From Helicobacter sp. 11S02629-2 (lineage in GTDB: Bacteria > Campylobacterota > Campylobacteria > Campylobacterales > Helicobacteraceae), in assembly GCF_002272875.1 (NCBI RefSeq), contig NZ_MLAN01000001.1, forward strand, positions 186,001 to 250,000: a stretch of DNA of 64,000 bases, written 5' to 3'. Positions 1 to 8,486 of the stretch are shown here, piece by piece (within the stretch, counting starts at the first letter, position 1; each line of letters opens with the position of its first letter). A model generated the notes under the pieces. The model did not search any database. It was not told where the DNA came from and saw only the letters and a list, made by a program, of their open reading frames with translations. A program made the translations under genes and the position numbers.

Positions 1-1218
1 AATACTTCTATTTTTGATAAATACTATTTTGAAGCGCTTTTTTCTCATATTACACTGCCTGATTTCTCTAATCCAAAGTGGGAAAGCGTAGAGAAGCTAC
101 AACGCTTTTTTATGGCGTGGTTTAATAAAGAAAGAGAAAGGGCCATCCTTACTTTTCCAGTTATAACTGCTGCTTTCATCACAGAGCTTGATAGCAAGAC
201 TAAGAATCTTATGCCAAAAGATCTAGACTTTTTAGACTTTATAAGCGAAGAGATGTCAAGGGGTAATAGCTTTTTTATCTATAGTAGTGATAATGCAGAT
301 TCTTTATCATCTTGCTGTCGGCTTAAAAATGAGATCACAAAAGATATGAAAAATACCTTTGCTTACACACTTGGAGGGACTGGCATAAGCACAGGGTCAA
401 TCAAGGTTTTTACTATTAATATCAACCGCCTAGTTCAAAAAGGCTATAACTTAGAATCCATAGTAAAAGAAGTGCAAAAGTTTCTTGTGGCATTTCGCGA
501 TTTAGTAGAAGATAATCTAAAGCATGGCTTACTACCTGATTATGATGCAGGTTTTATTAGCGCTGATAAGCAGTATTTAACTATTGGCATAAATGGCGTG
601 GTAGAAAGTGCTGAGTTTTTAGGGTTTGAGATAAGTAATAATGAAAAGTATAAGGCTTATTTAAGTGGGCTATTTCAAAAAATTGCAAGTTTAAATAAAA
701 AATATAGCCAAATTTATACTCAAAAGATGGGCTATAAGATCCGCTTTAATACTGAACAAACCCCCTGTGAAAATCTAGGTGCAAAAAATGCAAAATGGGA
801 TAAAAACGATAACTTATTTGTACCGCGCGATGTTTATAACAGCTACAACTATGTCGTAGAAAGTGACGCACTAGATATCTTTGAAAAGTTTGACTTATAT
901 GGAAGTGGGGTTACAAAACATCTTGATGGAGGCAGTGCCTATCATATGAACTTATGTGAATTGCCAACTAAAAGTGTATTTAAAAAACTAGTACTTTACT
1001 CAGTCAAAGTTGGCTGCAACTACTGGACTTTTAACGTCAAAGCTACTTGTTGTAATAATAAAGAGTGTGGTTATATCAACAAACACACAAAAGATCATTG
1101 CGTGAAATGTGGAAGTAAAGATATAGATTATGCAACGCGTGTTATTGGTTATTTAGTACGTGTGGGAAGTATGAGCACTGAAAGAAAGCAAGAATCTAAA
1201 AGACGCTTTTATGCATAA
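1..1218 (+). CDS. nrdD: Anaerobic (class III) ribonucleoside-triphosphate reductase, C-terminal part
   Basis: The reading frame is open from base 1, so this is the last 405 codons of a longer gene whose 5' part lies outside the window. NrdD reduces ribonucleoside triphosphates to deoxy forms with a glycyl radical, under anaerobic conditions. The C-terminus carries the expected zinc cysteines (a Cys pair and CGY around 1048-1071, then HCVKCG around 1098-1115) and the glycyl-radical loop TRVIGYL, with the radical Gly encoded at 1147-1149. No activase gene (nrdG) follows. The next gene is convergent and is separated by a hairpin. The family call is firm; the enzyme's full length cannot be judged here. 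Confidence 0.92.
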   Translation, partial: NTSIFDKYYFEALFSHITLPDFSNPKWESVEKLQRFFMAWFNKERERAILTFPVITAAFITELDSKTKNLMPKDLDFLDFISEEMSRGNSFFIYSSDNADSLSSCCRLKNEITKDMKNTFAYTLGGTGISTGSIKVFTININRLVQKGYNLESIVKEVQKFLVAFRDLVEDNLKHGLLPDYDAGFISADKQYLTIGINGVVESAEFLGFEISNNEKYKAYLSGLFQKIASLNKKYSQIYTQKMGYKIRFNTEQTPCENLGAKNAKWDKNDNLFVPRDVYNSYNYVVESDALDIFEKFDLYGSGVTKHLDGGSAYHMNLCELPTKSVFKKLVLYSVKVGCNYWTFNVKATCCNNKECGYINKHTKDHCVKCGSKDIDYATRVIGYLVRVGSMSTERKQESKRRFYA

Positions 1219-1264
1219 ACTAGCTTAGAGGTTTATAAACTAGAGGTTTTGTTTTAAGATTCTA

Positions 1265-1291
1265 ATAGCTAAGAGCTTAACTCTTAGCTAT
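1265..1291. terminator. Bidirectional hairpin between nrdD and prpD
   Basis: There is a perfect 11-bp stem (ATAGCTAAGAG / CTCTTAGCTAT) with a 5-nt loop CTTAA, between two converging genes. The flanks are T/A-rich but without a strong U tract, so efficiency is uncertain. Confidence 0.6.
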
Positions 1292-1313
1292 CTTAACTTA
1301 ATGCATCTAACTT

Positions 1314-2759
1314 TTATAATACAAATAAATCACTAAACTCATTAAAGTTTAACTCCAAAAAGTCTTTACTATCAAAAGTAGATTCTATAAGCCCTGCTTG
1401 CTTAGCTGCAAACTTCACGCTTAAGGCCTTTTGAAACTTCTTTATTAAAAGTGGGATTCCTTCTTTTCTTCTAAATCTATGTCCTATTGGGTAGTCAATC
1501 TCTACTTTTTTAGACACTGTGCCATCTTTATAAAAGATTTGCACAGCATTTGCTATAGATCTTTTATCAGGGTCAAGATACTCTTTAGTATATCTATCAT
1601 CAACTATCACTTCCATCTTTTCACGTAAAAGATCTATACGTGGATCACTTGCAGTGCTATCTTCATAGTGCCTAGCTTCTAAGCCTCCATAGATTAAAGG
1701 CACTGCTACCATGTATTGTATGCAGTGGTCTCTATCTGCTGGATTTTCAAGCTTGCCAACTTTGTTTATGATTCTATGGCCACTTTCTTGAGTAGTGATA
1801 ACTATCTTTTTTATAGAATCTAATCTATCTTTTACCTCATCATGAAGCTTTAAAGCACACTCTACTGCAGTTTGCGCGTGAAACTCTGCTGGGAAAGAGA
1901 TCTTAAAAAGTATATTTTCCATAACATAGCTTTTAAAAGCTTGGTTTAAAACTAAAGGCTTACCCTTCATCTTTACATCACAAAAGCCCCAAAACTTAGC
2001 ACTTAAAACACTAGGGTAGCCCATCTCACCTTTTAAGGCTTTTAATGCTAAATCAACCCCACGACTTGAAGCATCTCCTGCTGCCCAGCTTTTTCTACTG
2101 CCAGTATTAGGCGCGTGTCTATAAGCACGCAAAGCCCCTCCATCCATAAAAGCATTACTTAAAGCATTTAGCACTTCTTCATAACTCCCACCTAGTAGCT
2201 TACAAGCAATAGCTGTGCTTGCTATCCTTACTAGTAAAACGTGATCTAGCCCTACTTTATTAAAGCTATTTTCTAAGGCTAAAATCCCTTGTATCTCATG
2301 GGCTTTTATCATGGCTACTAAAACATCTTTTACTTTTAAAGCCTTCTTACCTTTGGTGATATTTGCCCTACTCATATAATCACTTACTGCCCATATAGCT
2401 CCTATATTATCACTTGGGTGCCCCCACTCGCTAGCTAGCCAAGTGTCGTTAAAATCAAGCCATCTAACCATAGCTCCTATATTAAAAGCAGCCCTCACAG
2501 GTTCAAGCTGATAGCTAGTAGCTGGCACTTTTGCCCCTAAGTTAAAGCTAGCACCCTCCACACTTGGCCCTAAAAGCTTAGTGCAAGCTGGAAACTCCAA
2601 AGCTAAAAGCATGCAAGCTATACTGTCCATTAAGCAATACTTTGCACTCTCAAGTGCTAGTTTGGAATCTATTTCTACATCCATTACATACTTTGTTATA
2701 TCAACTAGCAAGCTATCAAACTCTGGTCTTTTTGCATCTAAGATCCCCATATCATTCAT
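1314..2759 (-). CDS. prpD: 2-methylcitrate dehydratase, MmgE/PrpD family
   Basis: The 481-residue protein belongs to the MmgE/PrpD family, whose PrpD members dehydrate 2-methylcitrate to 2-methyl-cis-aconitate in the propionate-degrading methylcitrate cycle (cytosolic, cofactor-free). Family landmarks are the N-terminal LMDSIACMLLALEFP stretch, RWLDFNDTWLASEWGHPSDN near residue 100, the HAQTAVECALKL segment and the DRDHCIQYMVAVPL segment. It is the last gene of the run prpE-prpB-prpC-prpD, starting 14 bp after prpC. Family size is normal. PrpD paralogues also occur in itaconate gene clusters, but the position next to prpC supports the methylcitrate role. Confidence 0.9.
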   Translation of the reverse strand: MNDMGILDAKRPEFDSLLVDITKYVMDVEIDSKLALESAKYCLMDSIACMLLALEFPACTKLLGPSVEGASFNLGAKVPATSYQLEPVRAAFNIGAMVRWLDFNDTWLASEWGHPSDNIGAIWAVSDYMSRANITKGKKALKVKDVLVAMIKAHEIQGILALENSFNKVGLDHVLLVRIASTAIACKLLGGSYEEVLNALSNAFMDGGALRAYRHAPNTGSRKSWAAGDASSRGVDLALKALKGEMGYPSVLSAKFWGFCDVKMKGKPLVLNQAFKSYVMENILFKISFPAEFHAQTAVECALKLHDEVKDRLDSIKKIVITTQESGHRIINKVGKLENPADRDHCIQYMVAVPLIYGGLEARHYEDSTASDPRIDLLREKMEVIVDDRYTKEYLDPDKRSIANAVQIFYKDGTVSKKVEIDYPIGHRFRRKEGIPLLIKKFQKALSVKFAAKQAGLIESTFDSKDFLELNFNEFSDLFVL

Positions 2760-2773
2760 ATTATTCCTTTTTG

Positions 2774-3913
2774 TTATTTTCTATCTTTTAAGGCTACAAA
2801 GCTTTGTTTATCTAAGCCGATGTACTCACTACTTGGACGTATAAGCTTATTATCCTTTCTTTGTTCAAAGATATGGGCTAGCCAGCCGCTAGTGCGACTT
2901 ATAACAAAGATTGGCGTAAAGTAAGCAGTTGGCACACCTAAGAAGTGATAAGCACTTGCGCTATAAAAATCAAGATTAGGGAAAAGCTTTTTTTGCTCCC
3001 ACATCTCTTTTTCTATAACCTCGCTTATATCATAAAGCCTTGTATCATTAAGCTTATTAGCTAGCTTTTGGCTATAGCTTTTTATGATCACATTACGCGG
3101 GTCATTATCCACATAAACCCTATGTCCAAATCCCATAATCTTAGCCTTAGAATCTAGTTTTGCTTTTATACCTTTTAATGCATCTTTAGTATCTTTAAAC
3201 TCTGAGATTAACTCATAAGCTGCTTCATTAGCCCCACCGTGGAGATTCCCACGCAAAGTGCCAATGCCCGCTGTAATACAAGAGTAGGTATCTGAGTTTG
3301 TAGAAGCACAAATCCTTGCTACAAAAGTAGAGGCATTAAACTCATGCTCTGCATAAAGTATAAGACTAGCATTCATCACTTCAGTGCCCAGTGGACTTAA
3401 AGCAAGGCTTACTTTAGAACTTGGCTTACTAAAAGCATGAAGCTTTTCTAAAAAGTAGCTTGCTATATCTTCTTTTGTGCTTTGTGTGTCTATCTCTTTA
3501 CCGTGCACATGGAAGTTATGCCAAAAGGCAAGTATGCTAGGTAAGATTCCAAGTAATCTCACATCAACTAGCTTATCATCTGCTGAGATATTTCCTAAAA
3601 AAGACACACCCGTTCTCATAACATCCATAGGGTGTGCATCACGCGGTATAAGCTTTAAGACCTCTTTAAGCCTATCTGGCAAGGCTCTAAAGTGTATAAG
3701 CTTTTCTTTAAACTCCGCTAGCTCTTTAGCATTTGGCAACTTTTCTTTTAAAAGCAAATAGGCTACTTCTTCAAAGCTAGCGTACTTTGCAAGCTCATAG
3801 ATGTCATATCCTCTATAGTTTAGTCCATGCCCTGTGCCAACTGTACTTATACTTGACTTTCCAGCTACTACACCTGCTAAGCCTCCAGTTTTTATCTGCT
3901 TTTTTTGTATCAT
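2774..3913 (-). CDS. prpC: 2-methylcitrate synthase
   Basis: The 379-residue protein is a short-type citrate synthase fold enzyme. It condenses propionyl-CoA with oxaloacetate to 2-methylcitrate. The N-terminal LAGVVAGKSSIS and LNYRGYDIYELA, the HGGANEAAYE motif and the GFGHRVY catalytic motif are all present, followed by FYSASAYHFLGVP with the catalytic Asp region. The length (about 370-390) is typical of PrpC rather than the longer GltA. It lies between prpB and prpD. A purine-rich AAAGGTAAAAG stretch precedes the ATG. Citrate synthase side activity is possible in this family. Confidence 0.9.
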   Translation of the reverse strand: MIQKKQIKTGGLAGVVAGKSSISTVGTGHGLNYRGYDIYELAKYASFEEVAYLLLKEKLPNAKELAEFKEKLIHFRALPDRLKEVLKLIPRDAHPMDVMRTGVSFLGNISADDKLVDVRLLGILPSILAFWHNFHVHGKEIDTQSTKEDIASYFLEKLHAFSKPSSKVSLALSPLGTEVMNASLILYAEHEFNASTFVARICASTNSDTYSCITAGIGTLRGNLHGGANEAAYELISEFKDTKDALKGIKAKLDSKAKIMGFGHRVYVDNDPRNVIIKSYSQKLANKLNDTRLYDISEVIEKEMWEQKKLFPNLDFYSASAYHFLGVPTAYFTPIFVISRTSGWLAHIFEQRKDNKLIRPSSEYIGLDKQSFVALKDRK

Positions 3914-3992
3914 ATCTTTTACCTTTAATATTTACTTATCTTTTAACTAGTCACTTACTCTTCTTTCTCTTTGATTTATAAAACTACAAAAT

Positions 3993-4009
3993 GCTATTTG
4001 CCAAATAGC
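3993..4009 (-). promoter_or_regulatory. Intercistronic hairpin over the prpB stop codon
   Basis: GCTATTT and AAATAGC form a 7-bp stem with a 3-nt loop that contains the prpB stop. On the minus strand it is followed by ATTTTG. It could act as a processing site or partial terminator ahead of the 80-bp prpB-prpC gap. Its function is inferred only from structure. Confidence 0.4.
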
Positions 4010-4869
4010 TTATCTAGTGTTTTTTCATACTCTAGATAATCAAGCATGGCATAAAGCTCATCACGTGTTTGCATAGAATCTAAACTTTGTTTTTGACTAC
4101 CATGCTCTAATATGTCTTTATAAACATTTAGTGCTGCCTTATTCATAGCTCTAAAAGCTGAAAGTGGATAAAGGATCATGTCTACTCCTACACTTTTAAG
4201 CTCTTCTTTTGTGAAGTAAGGTGTTTTACCAAACTCAGTTATATTAGCTAGGACTGGCACTTTTAGCTCTGTGCAAAAAAGTTTATAGTCTTCTAGGGTG
4301 CTTAGTGCTTCAGCAAAGATCATATCTGCTCCTACTTCTTCATAAGCAAGGGCGCGCTCTAGTGCTTTATGTAAGCCTTCATTAGCAAAGGCATCAGTGC
4401 GCGCCATAATGCTAAAGTCTTTATCTAGGCTTGCTTTTGCATTTATGCAAGCTTTTAGACGGTCTTGCATCTCTTTAGTATCTACTAGCTCTTTATTTGG
4501 GCGGTGTCCGCAGCGTTTTTGAGCTACTTGGTCTTCTATATGCACAGCACTAGCTCCTGCGCGCGCTACTTCTTTGATAGTCCTTTCTATATTAAAAGCT
4601 CCTCCAAATCCAGTATCTATATCAACTAGCAAAGGAAGCTTAGTAATATAAGTTATACGTCTTATATCTATACAAATATCTTCTAAGTTAGATATACCAA
4701 GATCAGGCAAGCCTAAAGATGCATTAGCCACACCTGCCCCACTTAGATAAAGTGCTTTTGCAGAAGCTTTAGTAGCTTGCAAGGCGGAGTAGGCGTTTAT
4801 CGTGCCTAGGATTGTAAGAGGCTCACTTCTTTTTTTTGATTCTAAAAGTGCTTGTTTAAAACTGCTCAT
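3994..4869 (-). CDS. prpB: 2-methylisocitrate lyase
   Basis: The 291-residue protein of the isocitrate lyase/PEP mutase superfamily cleaves 2-methylisocitrate to pyruvate and succinate, the last step of the methylcitrate cycle. The diagnostic [12 protein letters not shown] loop (catalytic Cys) is present, along with the metal-site segment [18 protein letters not shown] and the IEDQ motif; ARTDAF follows. Length is normal for PrpB (about 290-300). It lies 21 bp downstream of prpE and 80 bp upstream of prpC. Confidence 0.93.
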   Translation of the reverse strand: MSSFKQALLESKKRSEPLTILGTINAYSALQATKASAKALYLSGAGVANASLGLPDLGISNLEDICIDIRRITYITKLPLLVDIDTGFGGAFNIERTIKEVARAGASAVHIEDQVAQKRCGHRPNKELVDTKEMQDRLKACINAKASLDKDFSIMARTDAFANEGLHKALERALAYEEVGADMIFAEALSTLEDYKLFCTELKVPVLANITEFGKTPYFTKEELKSVGVDMILYPLSAFRAMNKAALNVYKDILEHGSQKQSLDSMQTRDELYAMLDYLEYEKTLDKLFGK

Positions 4870-4890
4870 TAATGCTCCTTTTTGTTAGGT

Positions 4891-6951
4891 TTAATTTATC
4901 TCTCTTGGAAAGCCTATATCTTTTAAGACTTCTTTTATAGCTTCTATAATGCTTACATCTTCTATAGTTGAAGGTATAATGTAGTCTCTAGCACAAGCGA
5001 TATCTGCGATTAGATTCCTTAAAATCTTGCCGCTTCTAGTTTTGGGGAGTGAAGCACTAAAAGCTATGGCACTAAGCGTAGCTATAGCGCCTATTTCTTC
5101 TCTAACTAATGTATTAATACCTTGTTTTAAAGAATCTAAGTCTCTTTCAACATCCCTCATAACACAAACTGCCAAAGGCACTTCACCTTTTAAGCTATCA
5201 CTAATGCCAACTACTGCACACTCTATAATGTCAGGATGTTTTAAGATAGCCTCTTCTATAGCCCCAGTAGAAAGCCTATGTCCAGCTACATTTAAAACGC
5301 CATCCATCCTGCCCATAGCAAAGATATAGCCATCTTTATCTTTATAGCCACTATCTCCAGTTAGATAATAGCCCTTATAGTGATCTAGATAGCTTTTTTT
5401 ATATCTTTCATCATCTTCCCATATACCCATTAAACAAGCGGGAGGAAGGGGTAGCTTTAAGACTATATTACCTTGCACATTAGGCTTGCACTCATTTCCT
5501 TCTTCATCTAATACTTTTACATTAAAGCCTGGCATAGCTATGCCTGCAGATCCGGGCTTACTTAAAGGCACAACACCATTAGCAGCTATAGCCCAGCCAG
5601 TTTCAGTTTGCCAATAATTATCAAAAACTTCTTTCCCTGTTATCTTTTTTATCCAAGCAAGCGTGTCAATATCACACCTCTCCCCTGCCACAAAAATAGC
5701 TTTTAGGCTTTCAAGGTTGTATCTTTTAGCAAAACTACCCTCTATGTCTTCTTTTCTAATAGCCCTAAAAGCTGTTGGGGCAGTAAAAAGGACACTAACC
5801 TTATACTCCTCACAGATTCTAAAAAAAGCACCGGGATCTGGCGTTTTGATGGGCTTTCCTTCATAAAGCACAGTTGTAGCACCATTCATCAAAGGAGCAT
5901 AGACTATATAGCTATGTCCTACTACCCAGCCAACATCTGAGGCTGTAAACATAACATCACCACTTTTTATCTTATAGATATTATCCATAGACCACTTCAT
6001 AGCAACACTATGACCGCCATTACTTCTAACTACACCTTTTGGCTTGCCTGTAGTGCCACTTGTATAAAGTATATAAAGTGGGTCTATAGAATCTACTGGT
6101 ACGCAGTCTATCCCTTTAACTTTCTTTTCTTCTTCTGCCCAGTCTACATCCCTCCAAGGAAGCATAGAACAGATATCTTGTGGTCTTTGATGGATTAAAC
6201 AAGTAGTTGGCTTATGAGTGCTTTGCTTTATGGCTTCATCAAGGATGATTTTATATTTTATGATTCTAGAGATTTCTATACCACAGCTTGCACTAATGAT
6301 AACTCTAGGCTTAGCATCTTGTATACGTGAGGCTAACTCACTAGCTGCAAAGCCTCCAAACACCACCGAGTGGATAGCACCGATGCGCGCACAAGCAAGC
6401 ATGGCAATAAGGGCTTCTGGAATCATAGGCATATAAATAACTACTCTATCGCCCTTATTTACCCCTTTGTTAACTAAGATATTAGCAGTCTTAGCCACCC
6501 TCTCTCTAAGTTGCTTATAAGTATAAGTCTTTTTAGTATCAGTAACTGGAGAATCATAAATTAAAGCTAGCTTATCGCCACTTCCATGGTCGATATGAAG
6601 ATCTAGTGCGTTATAGCAAGTGTTCATACTGCCACCTACAAACCACCTATAATGGCCATCTATAACCTCTAAGGCTTTATCCCACTTATGATACCAGTGT
6701 ACTTTAGAAGCTGCCTCTTCCCAAAACTGTGCTGGGTTGCTTATAGATTCTAAGTAGGCTTTTTGGTAGTTTTTACTTACTAAATCTAGCGCTACTTGCT
6801 CTTTTTTAATGCTAGGTTGCTTACTGCTTGCTTTGCTATTTACTTTGTCTAGTTTGGATCTTATATCTGAGTTAGATTTTACGTGTGGGCTAGTTTTTGC
6901 CTCACTTGCGGGCGGTCTTTCATTAGTAGAATCTTTGGTGGCATCTTTCAT
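4891..6951 (-). CDS. prpE: Propionyl-CoA synthetase with hydrophilic N-terminal extension
   Basis: The 686-residue acyl-adenylate-forming enzyme activates propionate to propionyl-CoA using ATP and CoA, feeding prpC. It shows the AMP-binding P-loop YTSGTTGKPKGVVR, the NYWQTETGW motif, the YLTGDSGYKDKDGY hinge and the C-terminal KTRSGKILRNL with the adenylation Lys. PrpE proteins usually begin near the YQKAYLESISNPAQFWEEA segment, so the first 55 or so residues (rich in Lys, Ser, Thr, Asp) are an added low-complexity tail. The ATG at 6951 has AAGGAG 8 nt upstream, so the tail is probably translated. It is the first gene of the prp operon. Confidence 0.9.
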   Translation of the reverse strand: MKDATKDSTNERPPASEAKTSPHVKSNSDIRSKLDKVNSKASSKQPSIKKEQVALDLVSKNYQKAYLESISNPAQFWEEAASKVHWYHKWDKALEVIDGHYRWFVGGSMNTCYNALDLHIDHGSGDKLALIYDSPVTDTKKTYTYKQLRERVAKTANILVNKGVNKGDRVVIYMPMIPEALIAMLACARIGAIHSVVFGGFAASELASRIQDAKPRVIISASCGIEISRIIKYKIILDEAIKQSTHKPTTCLIHQRPQDICSMLPWRDVDWAEEEKKVKGIDCVPVDSIDPLYILYTSGTTGKPKGVVRSNGGHSVAMKWSMDNIYKIKSGDVMFTASDVGWVVGHSYIVYAPLMNGATTVLYEGKPIKTPDPGAFFRICEEYKVSVLFTAPTAFRAIRKEDIEGSFAKRYNLESLKAIFVAGERCDIDTLAWIKKITGKEVFDNYWQTETGWAIAANGVVPLSKPGSAGIAMPGFNVKVLDEEGNECKPNVQGNIVLKLPLPPACLMGIWEDDERYKKSYLDHYKGYYLTGDSGYKDKDGYIFAMGRMDGVLNVAGHRLSTGAIEEAILKHPDIIECAVVGISDSLKGEVPLAVCVMRDVERDLDSLKQGINTLVREEIGAIATLSAIAFSASLPKTRSGKILRNLIADIACARDYIIPSTIEDVSIIEAIKEVLKDIGFPREIN

Positions 6952-7167
6952 AGAGTAAGCTCCTTTTTTTTGAGTTTCGCTTGGTAGCTTACGATCTAGT
7001 GTTGTAGAAAAAAACTTAGATTCCCAAATTTAAAGCATGTGTTAAGAAAAGTTTTACAAAATATGTGATGATTAGTAACAAGTGATAATAAAATGGGTAT
7101 AAAAGTAGCATATTTTAGGTGATTTACAAGCTACAAACTTAGAAAAACTAGAGATAGTTAATAAAAC

Positions 7168-7199
7168 TTGATACTTACACAAAAGACTTGTGATATCAA
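7168..7199. promoter_or_regulatory. Inverted-repeat element upstream of prpE
   Basis: The outer arms TTGATA / TATCAA enclose inner arms CACAA / TTGTG around AAGAC. It lies about 217 bp upstream of the prpE start. It could be an operator or a second 3' hairpin for dapD. There is no evidence beyond symmetry. Confidence 0.3.
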
Positions 7200-7243
7200 A
7201 AAAGTGATACTAGAGATAAATATTATTAAAGATTTTAAACTCC

Positions 7244-7263
7244 ACTGCCTTTTAGATGGCAGT
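7244..7263 (-). terminator. Probable dapD terminator hairpin
   Basis: The stem ACTGCC / GGCAGT has an 8-nt loop and lies about 30 bp past the dapD stop. On the minus strand it is followed by GGAGTTTAAAATC, so the U tract is weak. Confidence 0.5.
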
Positions 7264-7291
7264 AGAAAAAGATGAAAGATAAAAGATAGTT

Positions 7292-8470
7292 TTAGTGCAG
7301 GCTTTTATTTAAAGCAAACACTTTAGAGTTAGTCAAGGCTTTCATAGCACCCGTTTTAGAATCCATCCTAAAGTGGATTCCACTTAAGCCACTAAGCTCT
7401 TTACCTTTATAGAAACCATCTTCTTTTACAACAAAACTAGCATTCATACTTTTTATCTCTTTGGCAGTCTTAGAATCCATACTAAAGACACTTCCAGCCA
7501 AAACTGCTATCCCAGCATCAACTATACAGCCATCCCCTAGACTTATACCAGTGACTGAGTTTGCTCCTAAAAGGCAGTTTTTACCTATGCTTATAGGCTC
7601 ACTATTACCACCACTTAAAACGCCTAATATACTAGCACCCCCTCCTATATCACTGCCTTCACCAACTATAACGCTAGAGCTTATGCGTCCTTCATTCATA
7701 CAAGCACCTAAGGTTCCTGCATTAAAGTTAACATAGCTAGCCCCGGGCATCTGGGTGTAGCCACTAGCAAGTGAGGCACCAAGTCTAGTATTAGCACTAT
7801 CAAGTAGTCTAATATTATCAAATGGCGGGATGATGTGCATAAGATAGCGAGGGAACTTATCTACAAAGTCAACTGCTGGATAGTTTCCTTTAAGCTTTAA
7901 AGCTAGCTCATTTTCACGCAAGTAAGCTAGCTCATAAGGGGTGTTTTTACTCCAAGCGACATTTTCAAAAAGACCAAAGATAGATTCTAGGTTTAAGCTT
8001 CTAGGCTTAGCCTTACCCAAAGAAAGGGCATAAAGCTTAGCAAAGGCTACTTGCATGCTTTGAGGTTTTAAGTCTTCATAAAAGGCTATAAACTGAAAGC
8101 TAGTATCTCTTGGATTAGCAAAATTATTAGCAGCTAAGATCTCTTGAACTTTTAAGATGCTTTGTATATTTTTATGAGACTGCCTGTCATTTAAAGCCTC
8201 TTTTAAGTAAGGGTCAAACTTAGCTAGCGCATGGAGTATAAAGTCTCTATCTATATTATGGACTATCTCATTTTGATCTAGTGTGCCTTTAGGCAAGCCA
8301 CTAGCAAAGACTGCAAAAGACCCAAAGTTCTCTTCCCAGTTAAAAGTAGCAAAGCTGACATTTAAAGGCTTTTTTGATATCTGCCCTAGGCTAACTCTAG
8401 CTATACCAAAAAACTTTGGCTTTTTATTACCCTTATAAAACTCATCTACAAACTGCTTAAATTTATCCAT
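7292..8470 (-). CDS. dapD: Tetrahydrodipicolinate N-succinyltransferase
   Basis: The 392-residue enzyme is of the long epsilonproteobacterial DapD type. It succinylates tetrahydrodipicolinate from succinyl-CoA in the succinylase route to lysine and meso-diaminopimelate. The C-terminal third shows a left-handed beta-helix of hexapeptide repeats (for example VGEGSDIGGGASILGVL, IGKNCLLGANSVTG and LGDGCIVDAGIAVLAG). The segment GASLASGYTQMPGASYVNFNAG is the conserved active-site region. The start ATG at 8470 follows AAGGAAT. It is 16 bp downstream of hydE on the same strand, with its own 3' hairpin. Confidence 0.9.
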   Translation of the reverse strand: MDKFKQFVDEFYKGNKKPKFFGIARVSLGQISKKPLNVSFATFNWEENFGSFAVFASGLPKGTLDQNEIVHNIDRDFILHALAKFDPYLKEALNDRQSHKNIQSILKVQEILAANNFANPRDTSFQFIAFYEDLKPQSMQVAFAKLYALSLGKAKPRSLNLESIFGLFENVAWSKNTPYELAYLRENELALKLKGNYPAVDFVDKFPRYLMHIIPPFDNIRLLDSANTRLGASLASGYTQMPGASYVNFNAGTLGACMNEGRISSSVIVGEGSDIGGGASILGVLSGGNSEPISIGKNCLLGANSVTGISLGDGCIVDAGIAVLAGSVFSMDSKTAKEIKSMNASFVVKEDGFYKGKELSGLSGIHFRMDSKTGAMKALTNSKVFALNKSLH

Positions 8471-8486
8471 ATTATTCCTTTTTAAT

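Larger units (their letters stand above)
6952..7291. other. 340-bp intergenic region, prpE leader and dapD 3' flank
   Basis: No gene is visible. The region holds the probable promoter and leader of the prp operon on its left side, the dapD terminator at 7244-7263 and a separate inverted repeat at 7168-7199. No -35/-10 pair stands out clearly in this AT-rich sequence. Confidence 0.6.
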
